Of a DNA stretch of 64,000 nt, positions 43,096 to 50,459 are shown piece after piece (the first letter of the stretch is position 1; every line of letters starts with the position of its first letter). Under the pieces are notes generated by a model, which saw nothing but the letters and a program-made list of their open reading frames with translations, made no database searches and was not told the origin of the DNA. Both the position numbers and the translations under genes were made by a program. Origin of the DNA: Chloroflexota bacterium. GTDB taxonomy: Bacteria; Chloroflexota; Anaerolineae; Anaerolineales; Villigracilaceae. The stretch is from contig JAIOAU010000001.1 of the NCBI GenBank assembly GCA_019873655.1, positions 1 through 64,000 on the forward strand, written 5' to 3'.

Positions 43096-44055
43096 ATGAA
43101 ACTCAAACGCACCCTCCTCATCCTCCTTGCCTCTCTCCTCCTGCTCCTCCTCGTCGGCCCCTTCCTCATCCCCGTGCCGCCGCTCGAAGGGACGGTTCCG
43201 CCCGAGCAACTCGCCGACCCCGATAGTTTGTTCGTCGAAATCAACGGCCTGAGCGTCCACTACAAGACGCGCGGCGCGGGTGAGCCGGTCTTTGTCCTGC
43301 TGCATGGCTTCGGGGCCAGCCTCTACTCGTGGAACGCCGTCCTCGAGCCGTTCGGCGAACTCGGCACAGTCATCGCCTACGACCGCCCGGCCTTCGGCCT
43401 CACCGAGCGCCCGCTGACCTGGGAGGGCGAAAGCCCCTACAGCCCCCAGGCGCAGGTGGACATCCTGCTCGGCCTGCTCGACCGCTTCGGCGTGGAACGC
43501 GCTATCCTGGTCGGCAACTCGGCCGGCGGGACGACAGCGATGAATTTCTATCTCCAGCACCCCGATCGCGTGGAGGCGCTGATTCTCGTAGACCCGGCCG
43601 TCTATGCCGGGGGCGGCGCGCCCGCCGGGACCCGCTGGCTGCTGCGCACCCCGCAGATGCGTCATCTCGGTCCGCTGATTGCCCGTCAAATCCAGGCCCG
43701 CGGCCCCGAACTCATCGAAACGGCCTGGTACGACCCCTCCCGCATCACCGAGGAGACCCTCGCCCTCTACAAGAAGCCGCTCCAGGTCGAGAACTGGGAC
43801 CGGGCGCTCTGGGAACTGACCGTCGCCAGCCAGGAGTCCGGCCTGGCCGGGCGGCTGTCCGAGTTCACCCTGCCCGTCCTGGTCATCACCGGCGATACCG
43901 ACCGCATCGTCCCGACCGAGCAGTCCGTCCGTCTGGCCGGGGAACTGCCGCAGGCGACCCTGGTCGTCATCCCGCAGGCCGGGCATGTCCCGCACGAAGA
44001 ACAACCCGCCGCTTTCATGGAAGCGGTCGCGGCGTTCGTACAATCCATCCCTTAA
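43096..44055 (+). CDS. Membrane-anchored alpha/beta hydrolase
   Basis: A 319-residue protein with an N-terminal hydrophobic anchor (LLILLASLLLLLLVGPFLI) and a classic alpha/beta-hydrolase fold: LLHGFGASLYSWN (oxyanion loop), LVGNSAGGTTAM (nucleophile Ser), VITGDTDRIVP (Asp), QAGHVPHEE (His). It lies 27 bp before the heliorhodopsin gene on the same strand. The substrate is unknown. Confidence 0.88.
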   Translation: MKLKRTLLILLASLLLLLLVGPFLIPVPPLEGTVPPEQLADPDSLFVEINGLSVHYKTRGAGEPVFVLLHGFGASLYSWNAVLEPFGELGTVIAYDRPAFGLTERPLTWEGESPYSPQAQVDILLGLLDRFGVERAILVGNSAGGTTAMNFYLQHPDRVEALILVDPAVYAGGGAPAGTRWLLRTPQMRHLGPLIARQIQARGPELIETAWYDPSRITEETLALYKKPLQVENWDRALWELTVASQESGLAGRLSEFTLPVLVITGDTDRIVPTEQSVRLAGELPQATLVVIPQAGHVPHEEQPAAFMEAVAAFVQSIP

Positions 44056-44082
44056 CCGTATCTTTTCAAGAAAGGAAAAAAC

Positions 44083-44886
44083 ATGTCGTCTCAACCTCTC
44101 TCCCCCGCCCAGGCTCCCGAAAAGACCTTTCGCGGCCTGCGCACCTTCAACCTGGTGATGGGCTTCCTGCACCTGATTCAGGGCATCCTGATGATTGTCC
44201 TGAGCAACGATACCCGTTACCCAATCTATACCAACTACCTGAAGTTCGACCTGAGCACCTTCTCGCTCACCCCCGACCCGCAACTGGCCTACCGGCTGCT
44301 CTTTGGCCCGGCGGTGGCGGTCTTCCTGCTCCTCTCGGCGGTGGCGCACTTCAGCCTGTCCACCTTTGGGTACAAGTGGTATGTGGAGAACCTCAAGAAG
44401 GGCATGAACCCGGCCCGCTTCTATGAGTATGCCCTCTCCTCCTCGCTGATGATTGTCCTGATTGGCATGCTGGTCGGCCTGTGGGACCTGGGCGCGCTCA
44501 TCCTCATCTTCGGCCTGAACGCCACGATGAACCTGTTCGGCATCATGATGGAACTGCACAACCAGTACACCAAGAAGACCGACTGGACGGCGTTCATCTA
44601 CGGCTGCATCGCCGGCATCATCCCCTGGGTGGTGATCGTGATGTACTTCCTGGGCGCGATTGCTTCCGGCGGCGAGGCCAAACCCCCGGCCTTCGTGTAC
44701 GCCATCATCCCGACCATCTTCGTGTTCTTCAACATCTTCGCTGTCAACATGTTCCTGCAGTACAAGAAGGTCGGCCCCTGGAAGGATTACCTGTTCGGCG
44801 AGCGCGTCTATATCATCCTCAGCCTGGCCGCCAAGACCGCCCTGGCCTGGATGATTTTCGCCGGCACCCTGGCCCCCATCAACTGA
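44083..44886 (+). CDS. Heliorhodopsin (retinal photoreceptor)
   Basis: A 267-residue, seven-helix protein. Retinal Schiff-base Lys is K251 in helix 7 (SLAAKTALAWMIFAGTL). E115 (FYEYALSSSLMIVLI) is the counter-ion. H30 (GFLHLIQG) and H89 (SAVAHFS) match the conserved active-site histidines. All lie at a near-constant offset (+7 to +10) from the reference heliorhodopsin numbering H23, H80, E107 and K241. Other family blocks: GLNATMNLFGIMMELHN, PPAFVYAIIP, DYLFGERVYIIL. Heliorhodopsins have their N-terminus inside and slow photocycles and are thought to signal rather than pump. AAAGGA precedes the ATG. Confidence 0.96.
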   Translation: MSSQPLSPAQAPEKTFRGLRTFNLVMGFLHLIQGILMIVLSNDTRYPIYTNYLKFDLSTFSLTPDPQLAYRLLFGPAVAVFLLLSAVAHFSLSTFGYKWYVENLKKGMNPARFYEYALSSSLMIVLIGMLVGLWDLGALILIFGLNATMNLFGIMMELHNQYTKKTDWTAFIYGCIAGIIPWVVIVMYFLGAIASGGEAKPPAFVYAIIPTIFVFFNIFAVNMFLQYKKVGPWKDYLFGERVYIILSLAAKTALAWMIFAGTLAPIN

Positions 44887-44907
44887 GTCCGTTTCGTCTC
44901 AAACAAC

Positions 44908-44960
44908 GGCCGCGGATGGTCGCCCTTTTGGCATCCGCGAAATCGGCGAAATCCGCGGCC
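44908..44960 (+). repeat. Hairpin and 9-nt periodic repeat after the heliorhodopsin gene
   Basis: GGCCGCGGAT (44908-44917) is complementary to ATCCGCGGCC (44951-44960). Inside, atccgcgaa/atcggcgaa/atccgcgg is a 9-nt period repeat. The unit lies between heliorhodopsin and the peroxiredoxin gene and may reduce read-through, though no T-run follows. Confidence 0.65.
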
Positions 44961-45005
44961 GCCTCTTGCGCATCCTGTTCTGTCATCAGAAGGAGAGTCA
45001 GAAAC

Positions 45006-45467
45006 ATGCCCAAAGTCTCCCTCGACGCCCCCGCCCCGGACTTCGAACTTGCTGACTACACCGGCCGCCCCTTCCGCCTTTCCGAACAGCGCGGCCGGAA
45101 CGTCCTGCTGGTCTTCAACCGCGGCTTTGTCTGACCGTTCTGCCAGCGGCACATGGCGCAGTTGCGCCAGGACTTTTCGGAATTCGAGAAGCGGAACACC
45201 CTCATCGTGGTCGTCGGCCCCGAAAACGCCGCCGCCTTCGCCCGCTACTTCGGCGAGAACAGCCTGCCCTTCACCGGTCTGCCTGACCCGTCCCACAGTG
45301 TCCTGAAACTGTACGGGCAGGAGGTCAACCTGTTCAAACTCGGCCGCATGCCCGCTCAGGTCATCATTGACCGCGCCGGCGTTGTGCGTTATGCTCACTA
45401 CGGCCACTCGATGGCCGACATTCCGGCGAACGCAGAACTCTTCGAGTTGCTCGATGCGCTCGCCTGA
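45006..45467 (+). CDS. Peroxiredoxin-like protein, candidate selenoprotein (UGA at codon 43)
   Basis: A 153-residue redoxin of the AhpC/TSA-like type if UGA at 45132-45134 is read through. Before it: APDFELADYTGRPFRLSEQ and VLLVFNRGFV; after it: PFCQRHMAQLRQDF, GQEVNLFKLGRMPAQVIID. The UGA replaces the first Cys of the CPFC motif, giving UPFC. The sequence stays well conserved on both sides, and a SECIS-like hairpin lies 19 nt downstream. GGAG precedes the ATG. Function: probably thiol/selenol peroxide reduction. A recent nonsense mutation is the alternative. Confidence 0.8.
45154..45169 (+). promoter_or_regulatory. SECIS-like stem-loop in the peroxiredoxin coding sequence
   Basis: TGGCGC and GCGCCA form a perfect 6-bp stem with an AGTT loop. 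The G at loop position two lies 29 nt after the U of the UGA codon. Bacterial SECIS elements need a short stem in this distance range with a G in the first two loop positions. A shorter stem at 45142-45157 is an alternative fold. Confidence 0.6.
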
Positions 45468-45477
45468 CTCGATTGCG

Positions 45478-46101
45478 ATGATGAACTTGCCCCTCCAGCC
45501 GCTTCCTTTCCCTCCCTGGCTGACGGCGGTGTTGTTCAGCCTGCTGGGATTCTGCCTGGGGGCCATCCCCTTTTCGCTCTACCTGGCGCGCTGGGCGGCG
45601 GGCCGGGATATCCGTCAAATCGCCGACGGCAATCCCGGGGCGACCAACGCCTGGCGCGCCGCCGGCTGGCCGGTCGGCCTGCTGGCCTATTTCCTGGACA
45701 TCAGCAAGGCCGTCGTGCCGGTTCTGCTGGCGGTTCACCATTTCGGCGTCCAGGGCTGGAACGTCGTCCCGGTCGCCCTCGCGCCGACCCTCGGTCACGT
45801 CTTTTCGCCGCTCCTGAGGGGGCGCGGCGGCAAGGGTCTGGCGAGCGTTCTCGGCGCGTGGATCGGCGTCAGCATCATCGAGGTTCCGCTGGTCATCCTG
45901 CTCCTGCTGACGCCGCTCTTTCTCTGGCTGCGCAAATCGGCGCTCTCGGTCCTCCTGACCGCCTCGCTGACTCTGTGCTACCTGCTCCTCTTCCACCGCG
46001 ATCCGGCCTGGATCGTCCTCCTGCTCCTGCAAACGCTCCTCATCGCCTGGACGCATCGCAGCGAACTGCCCGCCCTGCGGCGTCTCCTGCATCTGCCATG
46101 A
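45478..46101 (+). CDS. plsY: Glycerol-3-phosphate acyltransferase PlsY-like
   Basis: A 207-residue, five- to six-helix protein. Conserved PlsY blocks: LGAIPFSLYLARW, DGNPGATNAWR, and APTLGHVFSPLLRGRGGKGLA. PlsY transfers acyl from acyl-phosphate to glycerol-3-phosphate, the first step of phospholipid synthesis. Two adjacent ATGs are possible starts and the ribosome site is poor. The stop overlaps the next gene's start by 4 bp. Next to carotenoid genes it might equally serve membrane or glycolipid remodelling. Confidence 0.85.
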   Translation: MMNLPLQPLPFPPWLTAVLFSLLGFCLGAIPFSLYLARWAAGRDIRQIADGNPGATNAWRAAGWPVGLLAYFLDISKAVVPVLLAVHHFGVQGWNVVPVALAPTLGHVFSPLLRGRGGKGLASVLGAWIGVSIIEVPLVILLLLTPLFLWLRKSALSVLLTASLTLCYLLLFHRDPAWIVLLLLQTLLIAWTHRSELPALRRLLHLP

Positions 46102-47273
46102 ACCTTTTCCCTGCCGGCGCGCCAGGAACTTTCCTCTACAACCAGCAGGTGGGCGTCCTCGTCTTCTGCGCCGCGCTGACGCTCATCCTGCTGGGCAATC
46201 TGCTCGGCATGCGCCGCCTGGGGCGGCTGACTCCCGCCCGCGAACGGCCGCTCGTCTCCGTGCTGATTCCCGCCCGCAACGAGCAGGCCAACATCGAGGC
46301 CTGCGTCCGCTCCCTTCTGGCCCAGACGTACGCGCCTTTCGAACTGCTCGTCCTGGACGACGCCTCGACCGACGGCACCGCCGAGGCGCTGGCCCGCCTG
46401 GCGGCCGAAGCGCCCCGCTTGCAGGTCCTGCAGGGCGCGCCGCTGCCGGAGGGCTGGCTGGGCAAGAACTGGGCCTGCCATCAACTGGCGCAGGCCGCCC
46501 GCGGCGACTTCCTGCTCTTTCTGGACGCCGACACGCGCGCCGACCCGCGCTTCCTGGAGGATGTCGTCGCCCTGGCCTGCCGCGCCCGCCTCGACTACTT
46601 CTCCGGCGTGCCGCGCCAGGACGCCCCGACGCTGGCCGAGCGGCTGATCGTCCCCATGCTGCCTTGGATCGCCCACAGCCTGACGCCCGTCCCGCTCATC
46701 CGCTGGCTGCCGCTCGCCTTCCTGGCTCCGGCGGTCGGTCAGTGCATGTTCTTCCGCCGGGCCGCCTACGAACGAATCGGCGGACACGCCGCTGTGCGGT
46801 CTGTCATCGTCGAGGACTTTGCCCTCGCCCGGCGCGCCAAACGCTTCGGCCTGCGCTGGGACCTGGTGGACGCCTCCCCGCGCCTGACGACCCGCATGTA
46901 CCGCACCCTCGCCCAGGCCTGGGACGGCTTCAGCAAGAGCCTCTTTGGAGCCTTCGGCTACAATTTGCCGGTCTTTGCGTTCGTCTGGGCCTGGATGCTG
47001 CTGGTCTTCTGGCAGCCCTGGATCGGGCTGGCCCTCGGCCTGCTCGGCCGCCCGCCGGCCGGTTTCTCGCCGCTCCTGGCTCTGGCCGCCATCGTTCTGC
47101 AGGCGGGCCTGTGGGCGGCGACCGCCCTGCGCTTCCGCTCGCCGCTCCTGCAAATTCCCCTCTACCCCCTGACGATCGCCTTCTTCGCGGCCGCCGCGGT
47201 CCGCTCGGCCTGGCGGCATTACCGCCGCCGGCCGCTGACCTGGAAGGGACGCCAACTGCCCGTGAAAAAATGA
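46098..47273 (+). CDS. Family-2 glycosyltransferase, carotenoid-associated (CrtQ-like)
   Basis: A 391-residue membrane GT2. An N-terminal helix precedes the catalytic domain with VLIPARNEQANIEACVRSLL, LDDASTDGTA, DAD at FLDADTRADPRF, and a C-terminal EDFALARRAKRFG, followed by three membrane helices. The layout resembles carotenoid glycosyltransferases (CrtQ/CruC type) and hopanoid-associated GT2 enzymes. Its position directly before lycopene cyclase, with a 4-bp overlap, favours a carotenoid glycosylation role. Confidence 0.82.
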   Translation: MNLFPAGAPGTFLYNQQVGVLVFCAALTLILLGNLLGMRRLGRLTPARERPLVSVLIPARNEQANIEACVRSLLAQTYAPFELLVLDDASTDGTAEALARLAAEAPRLQVLQGAPLPEGWLGKNWACHQLAQAARGDFLLFLDADTRADPRFLEDVVALACRARLDYFSGVPRQDAPTLAERLIVPMLPWIAHSLTPVPLIRWLPLAFLAPAVGQCMFFRRAAYERIGGHAAVRSVIVEDFALARRAKRFGLRWDLVDASPRLTTRMYRTLAQAWDGFSKSLFGAFGYNLPVFAFVWAWMLLVFWQPWIGLALGLLGRPPAGFSPLLALAAIVLQAGLWAATALRFRSPLLQIPLYPLTIAFFAAAAVRSAWRHYRRRPLTWKGRQLPVKK

Positions 47274-48415
47274 CCGCTTACGACTACGTCCTCCTCGGCG
47301 GCGGCGCGGCCGGCCTCAGCCTGGCGCTCGCCCTCGCCCGCAGTCCCCTGCGGGACAAATCCATCCTCATCGTCGAGAAAGACGAGAAGAAGACCAACGA
47401 CCGCACCTGGTGCTTCTGGACCGACGCGCCCACTCCCTTCGACGGAATTGCGCGCCGCGTCTGGACCCGCCTGCGCTTCCTCGCTCCCGCCGCCGACCGG
47501 ACCTGGGACCTGCTCCCGTTTCGATACCTCATGCTGCGCGGCCTCGACTTCTACGAGCATGCCCGCCGCGAACTGACCAGACACAACGTCACCTTCCTGC
47601 GCGGCGCGGGGGAAGTGGAAGACGGCGCGGACTTCGCCCGCGTGACCGTCGCCCTGCCGGACGGCGGCGTGCAGACCTTCACAGCCGACTATGTTTTCGA
47701 CAGCCGCCCGCCTGTAGATCGGATTGCCAATCCGACCTACAATTTCCTCAAACAACACTTTCTCGGCTGGGAGGTGGAAACCGAGCGCCCGGTCTTCGAC
47801 CCCGAAACGGTCACGATGTTCGACCTGCGCACGCCCCAGCGCGGCGGAATCACCTTCTTCTACGTCCTGCCTTTCGCTCCGACCCGCGCCCTGGTCGAGT
47901 ACACGCTCTTCTCGCCCGACCTGCTCCCGCCCGAAGACTACGAGGCGGCCCTGCGCGGCTACCTGGCCGACCTGGGCGCCGGCTCGTACCGCATCCTGGA
48001 GACCGAGCGCGGCGTCATCCCGATGACCGACCAACCCTTCCCGCGCCGCCTCGGACGCCGCGTCATCGCCATCGGGACGCGCGGCGGGCGCGTCAAACCC
48101 TCCACCGGCTACGCCTTTGCCCGCATCCAGCGCGATTCGGCGCGCATCGTCGCCTCGCTCCTGCGCCGCGGCCATCCCTTCGCCATCCCGCCCGACAAAC
48201 TGCGCTTCCGCCTGCACGACTCGGTCTTGCTGGAAGTCCTTGCCAGAGAGCCAGACCTGGGACGCCCGATTTTCACTGCCATCTTCACCAAAAATCCCAT
48301 CCAGCGCGTGCTCAAGTTCCTCGACGACCGCACCGCCTGGTGGGAGGACTTGCCCATCATGGTCGCCCACGACCCGCGCCCGTTCCTGCGCGCCGTCTGG
48401 AGGCGGTTCTTTTGA
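47270..48415 (+). CDS. Lycopene cyclase (CrtY-like)
   Basis: A 381-residue FAD-type cyclase converting lycopene to cyclic carotenes. The dinucleotide motif is YVLLGGGAAGLSLALALAR; NDRTWCFW, HFLGWEVETERPVFDPETVTMFD and TRGGRVKPSTGYAFARIQ are cyclase signatures. Residues 149-157 (VDRIANPTY) are encoded by a palindrome (47713-47741) and look like an insert after VFDSRPP. It overlaps the glycosyltransferase by 4 bp. The ring type formed is unclear. Confidence 0.88.
   Translation: MTAYDYVLLGGGAAGLSLALALARSPLRDKSILIVEKDEKKTNDRTWCFWTDAPTPFDGIARRVWTRLRFLAPAADRTWDLLPFRYLMLRGLDFYEHARRELTRHNVTFLRGAGEVEDGADFARVTVALPDGGVQTFTADYVFDSRPPVDRIANPTYNFLKQHFLGWEVETERPVFDPETVTMFDLRTPQRGGITFFYVLPFAPTRALVEYTLFSPDLLPPEDYEAALRGYLADLGAGSYRILETERGVIPMTDQPFPRRLGRRVIAIGTRGGRVKPSTGYAFARIQRDSARIVASLLRRGHPFAIPPDKLRFRLHDSVLLEVLAREPDLGRPIFTAIFTKNPIQRVLKFLDDRTAWWEDLPIMVAHDPRPFLRAVWRRFF
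47713..47741. repeat. Palindromic element inside the lycopene cyclase gene
   Basis: TGTAGATCGGATT and AATCCGACCTACA pair with one mismatch around GCC. It is in frame and adds about nine residues. It is a typical intergenic palindrome type, so location within a coding sequence is notable. Confidence 0.85.
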
Positions 48416-48439
48416 GCCTGGAACGCGCCGGAGCGGGGG

Positions 48440-48445
48440 TATAAT
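48440..48445 (+). promoter_or_regulatory. Possible -10 element of the B3/B4-domain gene
   Basis: TATAAT lies 28 bp upstream of the ATG at 48474 in a GC-rich context. No convincing -35 hexamer was found at 17 bp (a TTGAGC lies at 22 bp). Confidence 0.4.
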
Positions 48446-48473
48446 TCGCCGAAATTTCTCTGCGAGGCGTCCG

Positions 48474-49190
48474 ATGACCGAACACTTCTACTCCATCTCC
48501 CCCGAAATCTTCCGCATGTTCCCCGGCTACGTGCGCGGCGTGGTGATTGCCCAGAAGGTGCGCAACGGCCCTTCGCCCGAGGAGTTGATCGGACTGCTGC
48601 GCCAGGCCGAGGCGTCGGTGCGCGAACGCCTGCGCCTCGAAACCATCGCCGAGGAGCCGCGCATCGCCGCCTGGCGGGAGGCCTACCGCAAGTTCGGAGC
48701 CAAGCCGTCCGAGTTCCGCTGCTCGATCGAGGCGCTGGCCCGCCGGGCGCTGCGGGGCGAGCCTCTGCCGTCCATCAACGCCCTGGTGGACATCGGCAAC
48801 GTCATCTCTTTGCGTCATCTCCTGCCGGCCGGCGGTCATGCCATCGACGTCCTCACCGGCGACATCGAACTGCGTCTGGCCAGCGGCGCAGAGACCTTCG
48901 TTGCCTTCGGGACGACCGAGGTGGAGCATCCGCTGCCGGGCGAGGTGGTCTTCGTCGAGGGGAATACTGTCCTGACCCGCCGCTGGACCTGGCGGCAGGC
49001 GAATCACACCCTGACGCTGCCCGAGACGACCGCGATCGAATTCAACATAGACGGCCTGCCGCCGGTCGCCGCGGCCGAGGTCGAGCAGGCCTGCGCCGAG
49101 ACCGTGGACTTGATCGGGCGCTTCTGCGGGGGAGAGGCGCGGGTCGAAATGCTGACCGAACAGAACCCGCGCATCCGGCTGATGGGATGA
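48474..49190 (+). CDS. B3/B4-domain protein (phenylalanyl-tRNA synthetase beta-like editing domain)
   Basis: A 238-residue stand-alone B3/B4 domain: AWREAYRKFGAKPSEFRCSIEALARR, INALVDIGNVISLRHLLPAGGHAID, and VFVEGNTVLTRRWTWRQ. In the synthetase this fold edits mischarged tRNA; stand-alone members are poorly characterised. The gene is the last on the plus strand before the convergent ftsZ. A palindrome separates them. Confidence 0.85.
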   Translation: MTEHFYSISPEIFRMFPGYVRGVVIAQKVRNGPSPEELIGLLRQAEASVRERLRLETIAEEPRIAAWREAYRKFGAKPSEFRCSIEALARRALRGEPLPSINALVDIGNVISLRHLLPAGGHAIDVLTGDIELRLASGAETFVAFGTTEVEHPLPGEVVFVEGNTVLTRRWTWRQANHTLTLPETTAIEFNIDGLPPVAAAEVEQACAETVDLIGRFCGGEARVEMLTEQNPRIRLMG

Positions 49191-49221
49191 TGTGACAGTC
49201 ACCTCGCCGGTGACTGTCACA
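49191..49221. terminator. Palindrome between convergent genes, possible bidirectional terminator
   Basis: TGTGACAGTCACC and GGTGACTGTCACA are perfect 13-bp arms around TCGCC. It starts immediately after the stop codon of the plus-strand gene, with tctgtttt following. It lies 29 bp from the ftsZ stop on the other strand. It may terminate both transcripts or be another member of the dispersed palindrome class. Confidence 0.65.
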
Positions 49222-49250
49222 TCTGTTTTCAGGGGATCAGGGAGAAATTC

Positions 49251-50399
49251 CTAGCGGCGGTTGCGCAGGAAGGTCGGGATATCCAGGTTTTCGGTGTCGA
49301 AGGTTTGCGGCTGGAATTCGCCGCTCTGAGGGGCTTCGGGACGCGCCTCCACGCTGACCATCTCCTCCGGGCGGCGGACGACGGCCGGCCGCGGCTCGAT
49401 GGCGCGGACGCTGGCCGGACGCTGCATCACCCGGCGCGGCAGGCCGGAACGTTCGAAGCCGGTGGCGATGACCGTCACCCGAATCTCGTCGCCCATCTCC
49501 GGGTCGATGACCGCCCCGAAGATCATGTTGACGTCCGGGTGGGCGGTCTCGCGGATGATGGCCGCGGCCTGGTTGACCTCGAACAGGGTCAGGCTCGGCC
49601 CGCCGGTCACGTTGAACAGGACGCCGCGCGCCCCGTCGATGGTGATGTCGAGCAGTTGGCTGGAGATGGCCTGCTCGGCGGCGACGCGGGCGCGGTCCTC
49701 GCCCGAAGCGCGGCCGACGGCCATCAGCGCCGCGCCGCCCTCGCCCATGATCGTCTTGACGTCGGCGAAGTCGAGGTTGATCAGGCCGGGGACGGTGATC
49801 AGTTCGGAGATGCCGGCGATGCCCTGGCGCAGGACTTCGTCGGCCACCTTGAAGGCATCCTGCAAACTGGCGCGCTTGTCCACGATTTGGAGCAGGCGGT
49901 CGTTGGGGATGACGATCAGGGTGTCGGCGTGTTCCTTGAGGCGGGCCATGCCGGCCTCGCAGGACTGCATGCGCTTGTTGCCCTCGAAGGTGAAGGGACG
50001 GGTGACCACGCCGATGGTCAGCGCGCCGCACTCGCGGGCGATCTGGGCCACGACCGGGGCCGCGCCGGTGCCGGTCCCGCCGCCCAGGCCGGCGGTGACG
50101 AAGACCATGTCCGAGCCTTTCAGCACGGCGTACAGGTCCTCGGCCGACTCTTCGGCCGACTTCTGGCCGATCTCCGGGTTGCCGCCGGCGCCCAGGCCGC
50201 GGGTCAGTTTCTCGCCGATGCGGACGCGGGTGGGCGCTTTCGAGAGCATCAGCGCCTGGGCGTCGGTGTTGACGGCGACGAATTCGACTCCCTGGATGCC
50301 TTCCTCGATCATCCGGTTGACGGCGTTACAGCCGCCGCCGCCGACGCCGACGACTTTGATGCGGGCAAAACTTTCGGCTTGCATTTTCTTGGTCTCCAT
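49251..50399 (-). CDS. ftsZ: Cell division protein FtsZ
   Basis: A 382-residue tubulin-like GTPase forming the Z-ring. Features: [24 protein letters not shown], tubulin signature [11 protein letters not shown]7 loop NLDFADV. The C-terminal tail is short and ends in the conserved peptide [10 protein letters not shown], which binds FtsA and other partners. GGAGG lies six bases before the ATG at METKKMQ; an upstream in-frame extension is unlikely. It is the last gene of the division cluster. Confidence 0.97.
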   Translation of the reverse strand: METKKMQAESFARIKVVGVGGGGCNAVNRMIEEGIQGVEFVAVNTDAQALMLSKAPTRVRIGEKLTRGLGAGGNPEIGQKSAEESAEDLYAVLKGSDMVFVTAGLGGGTGTGAAPVVAQIARECGALTIGVVTRPFTFEGNKRMQSCEAGMARLKEHADTLIVIPNDRLLQIVDKRASLQDAFKVADEVLRQGIAGISELITVPGLINLDFADVKTIMGEGGAALMAVGRASGEDRARVAAEQAISSQLLDITIDGARGVLFNVTGGPSLTLFEVNQAAAIIRETAHPDVNMIFGAVIDPEMGDEIRVTVIATGFERSGLPRRVMQRPASVRAIEPRPAVVRRPEEMVSVEARPEAPQSGEFQPQTFDTENLDIPTFLRNRR

Positions 50400-50459
50400 G
50401 GTGATCCTCCTGAAAGAAAACGGTTTCGTGTCCACCGCCGGGGCGGCAGAAAATGAAAA

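Noticed and set aside
45132-45134. Simple nonsense mutation making the peroxiredoxin a pseudogene
   Set aside because: Not excluded, but less likely: the UGA hits exactly the redox Cys position, the frame is intact downstream and a SECIS-like hairpin is present.
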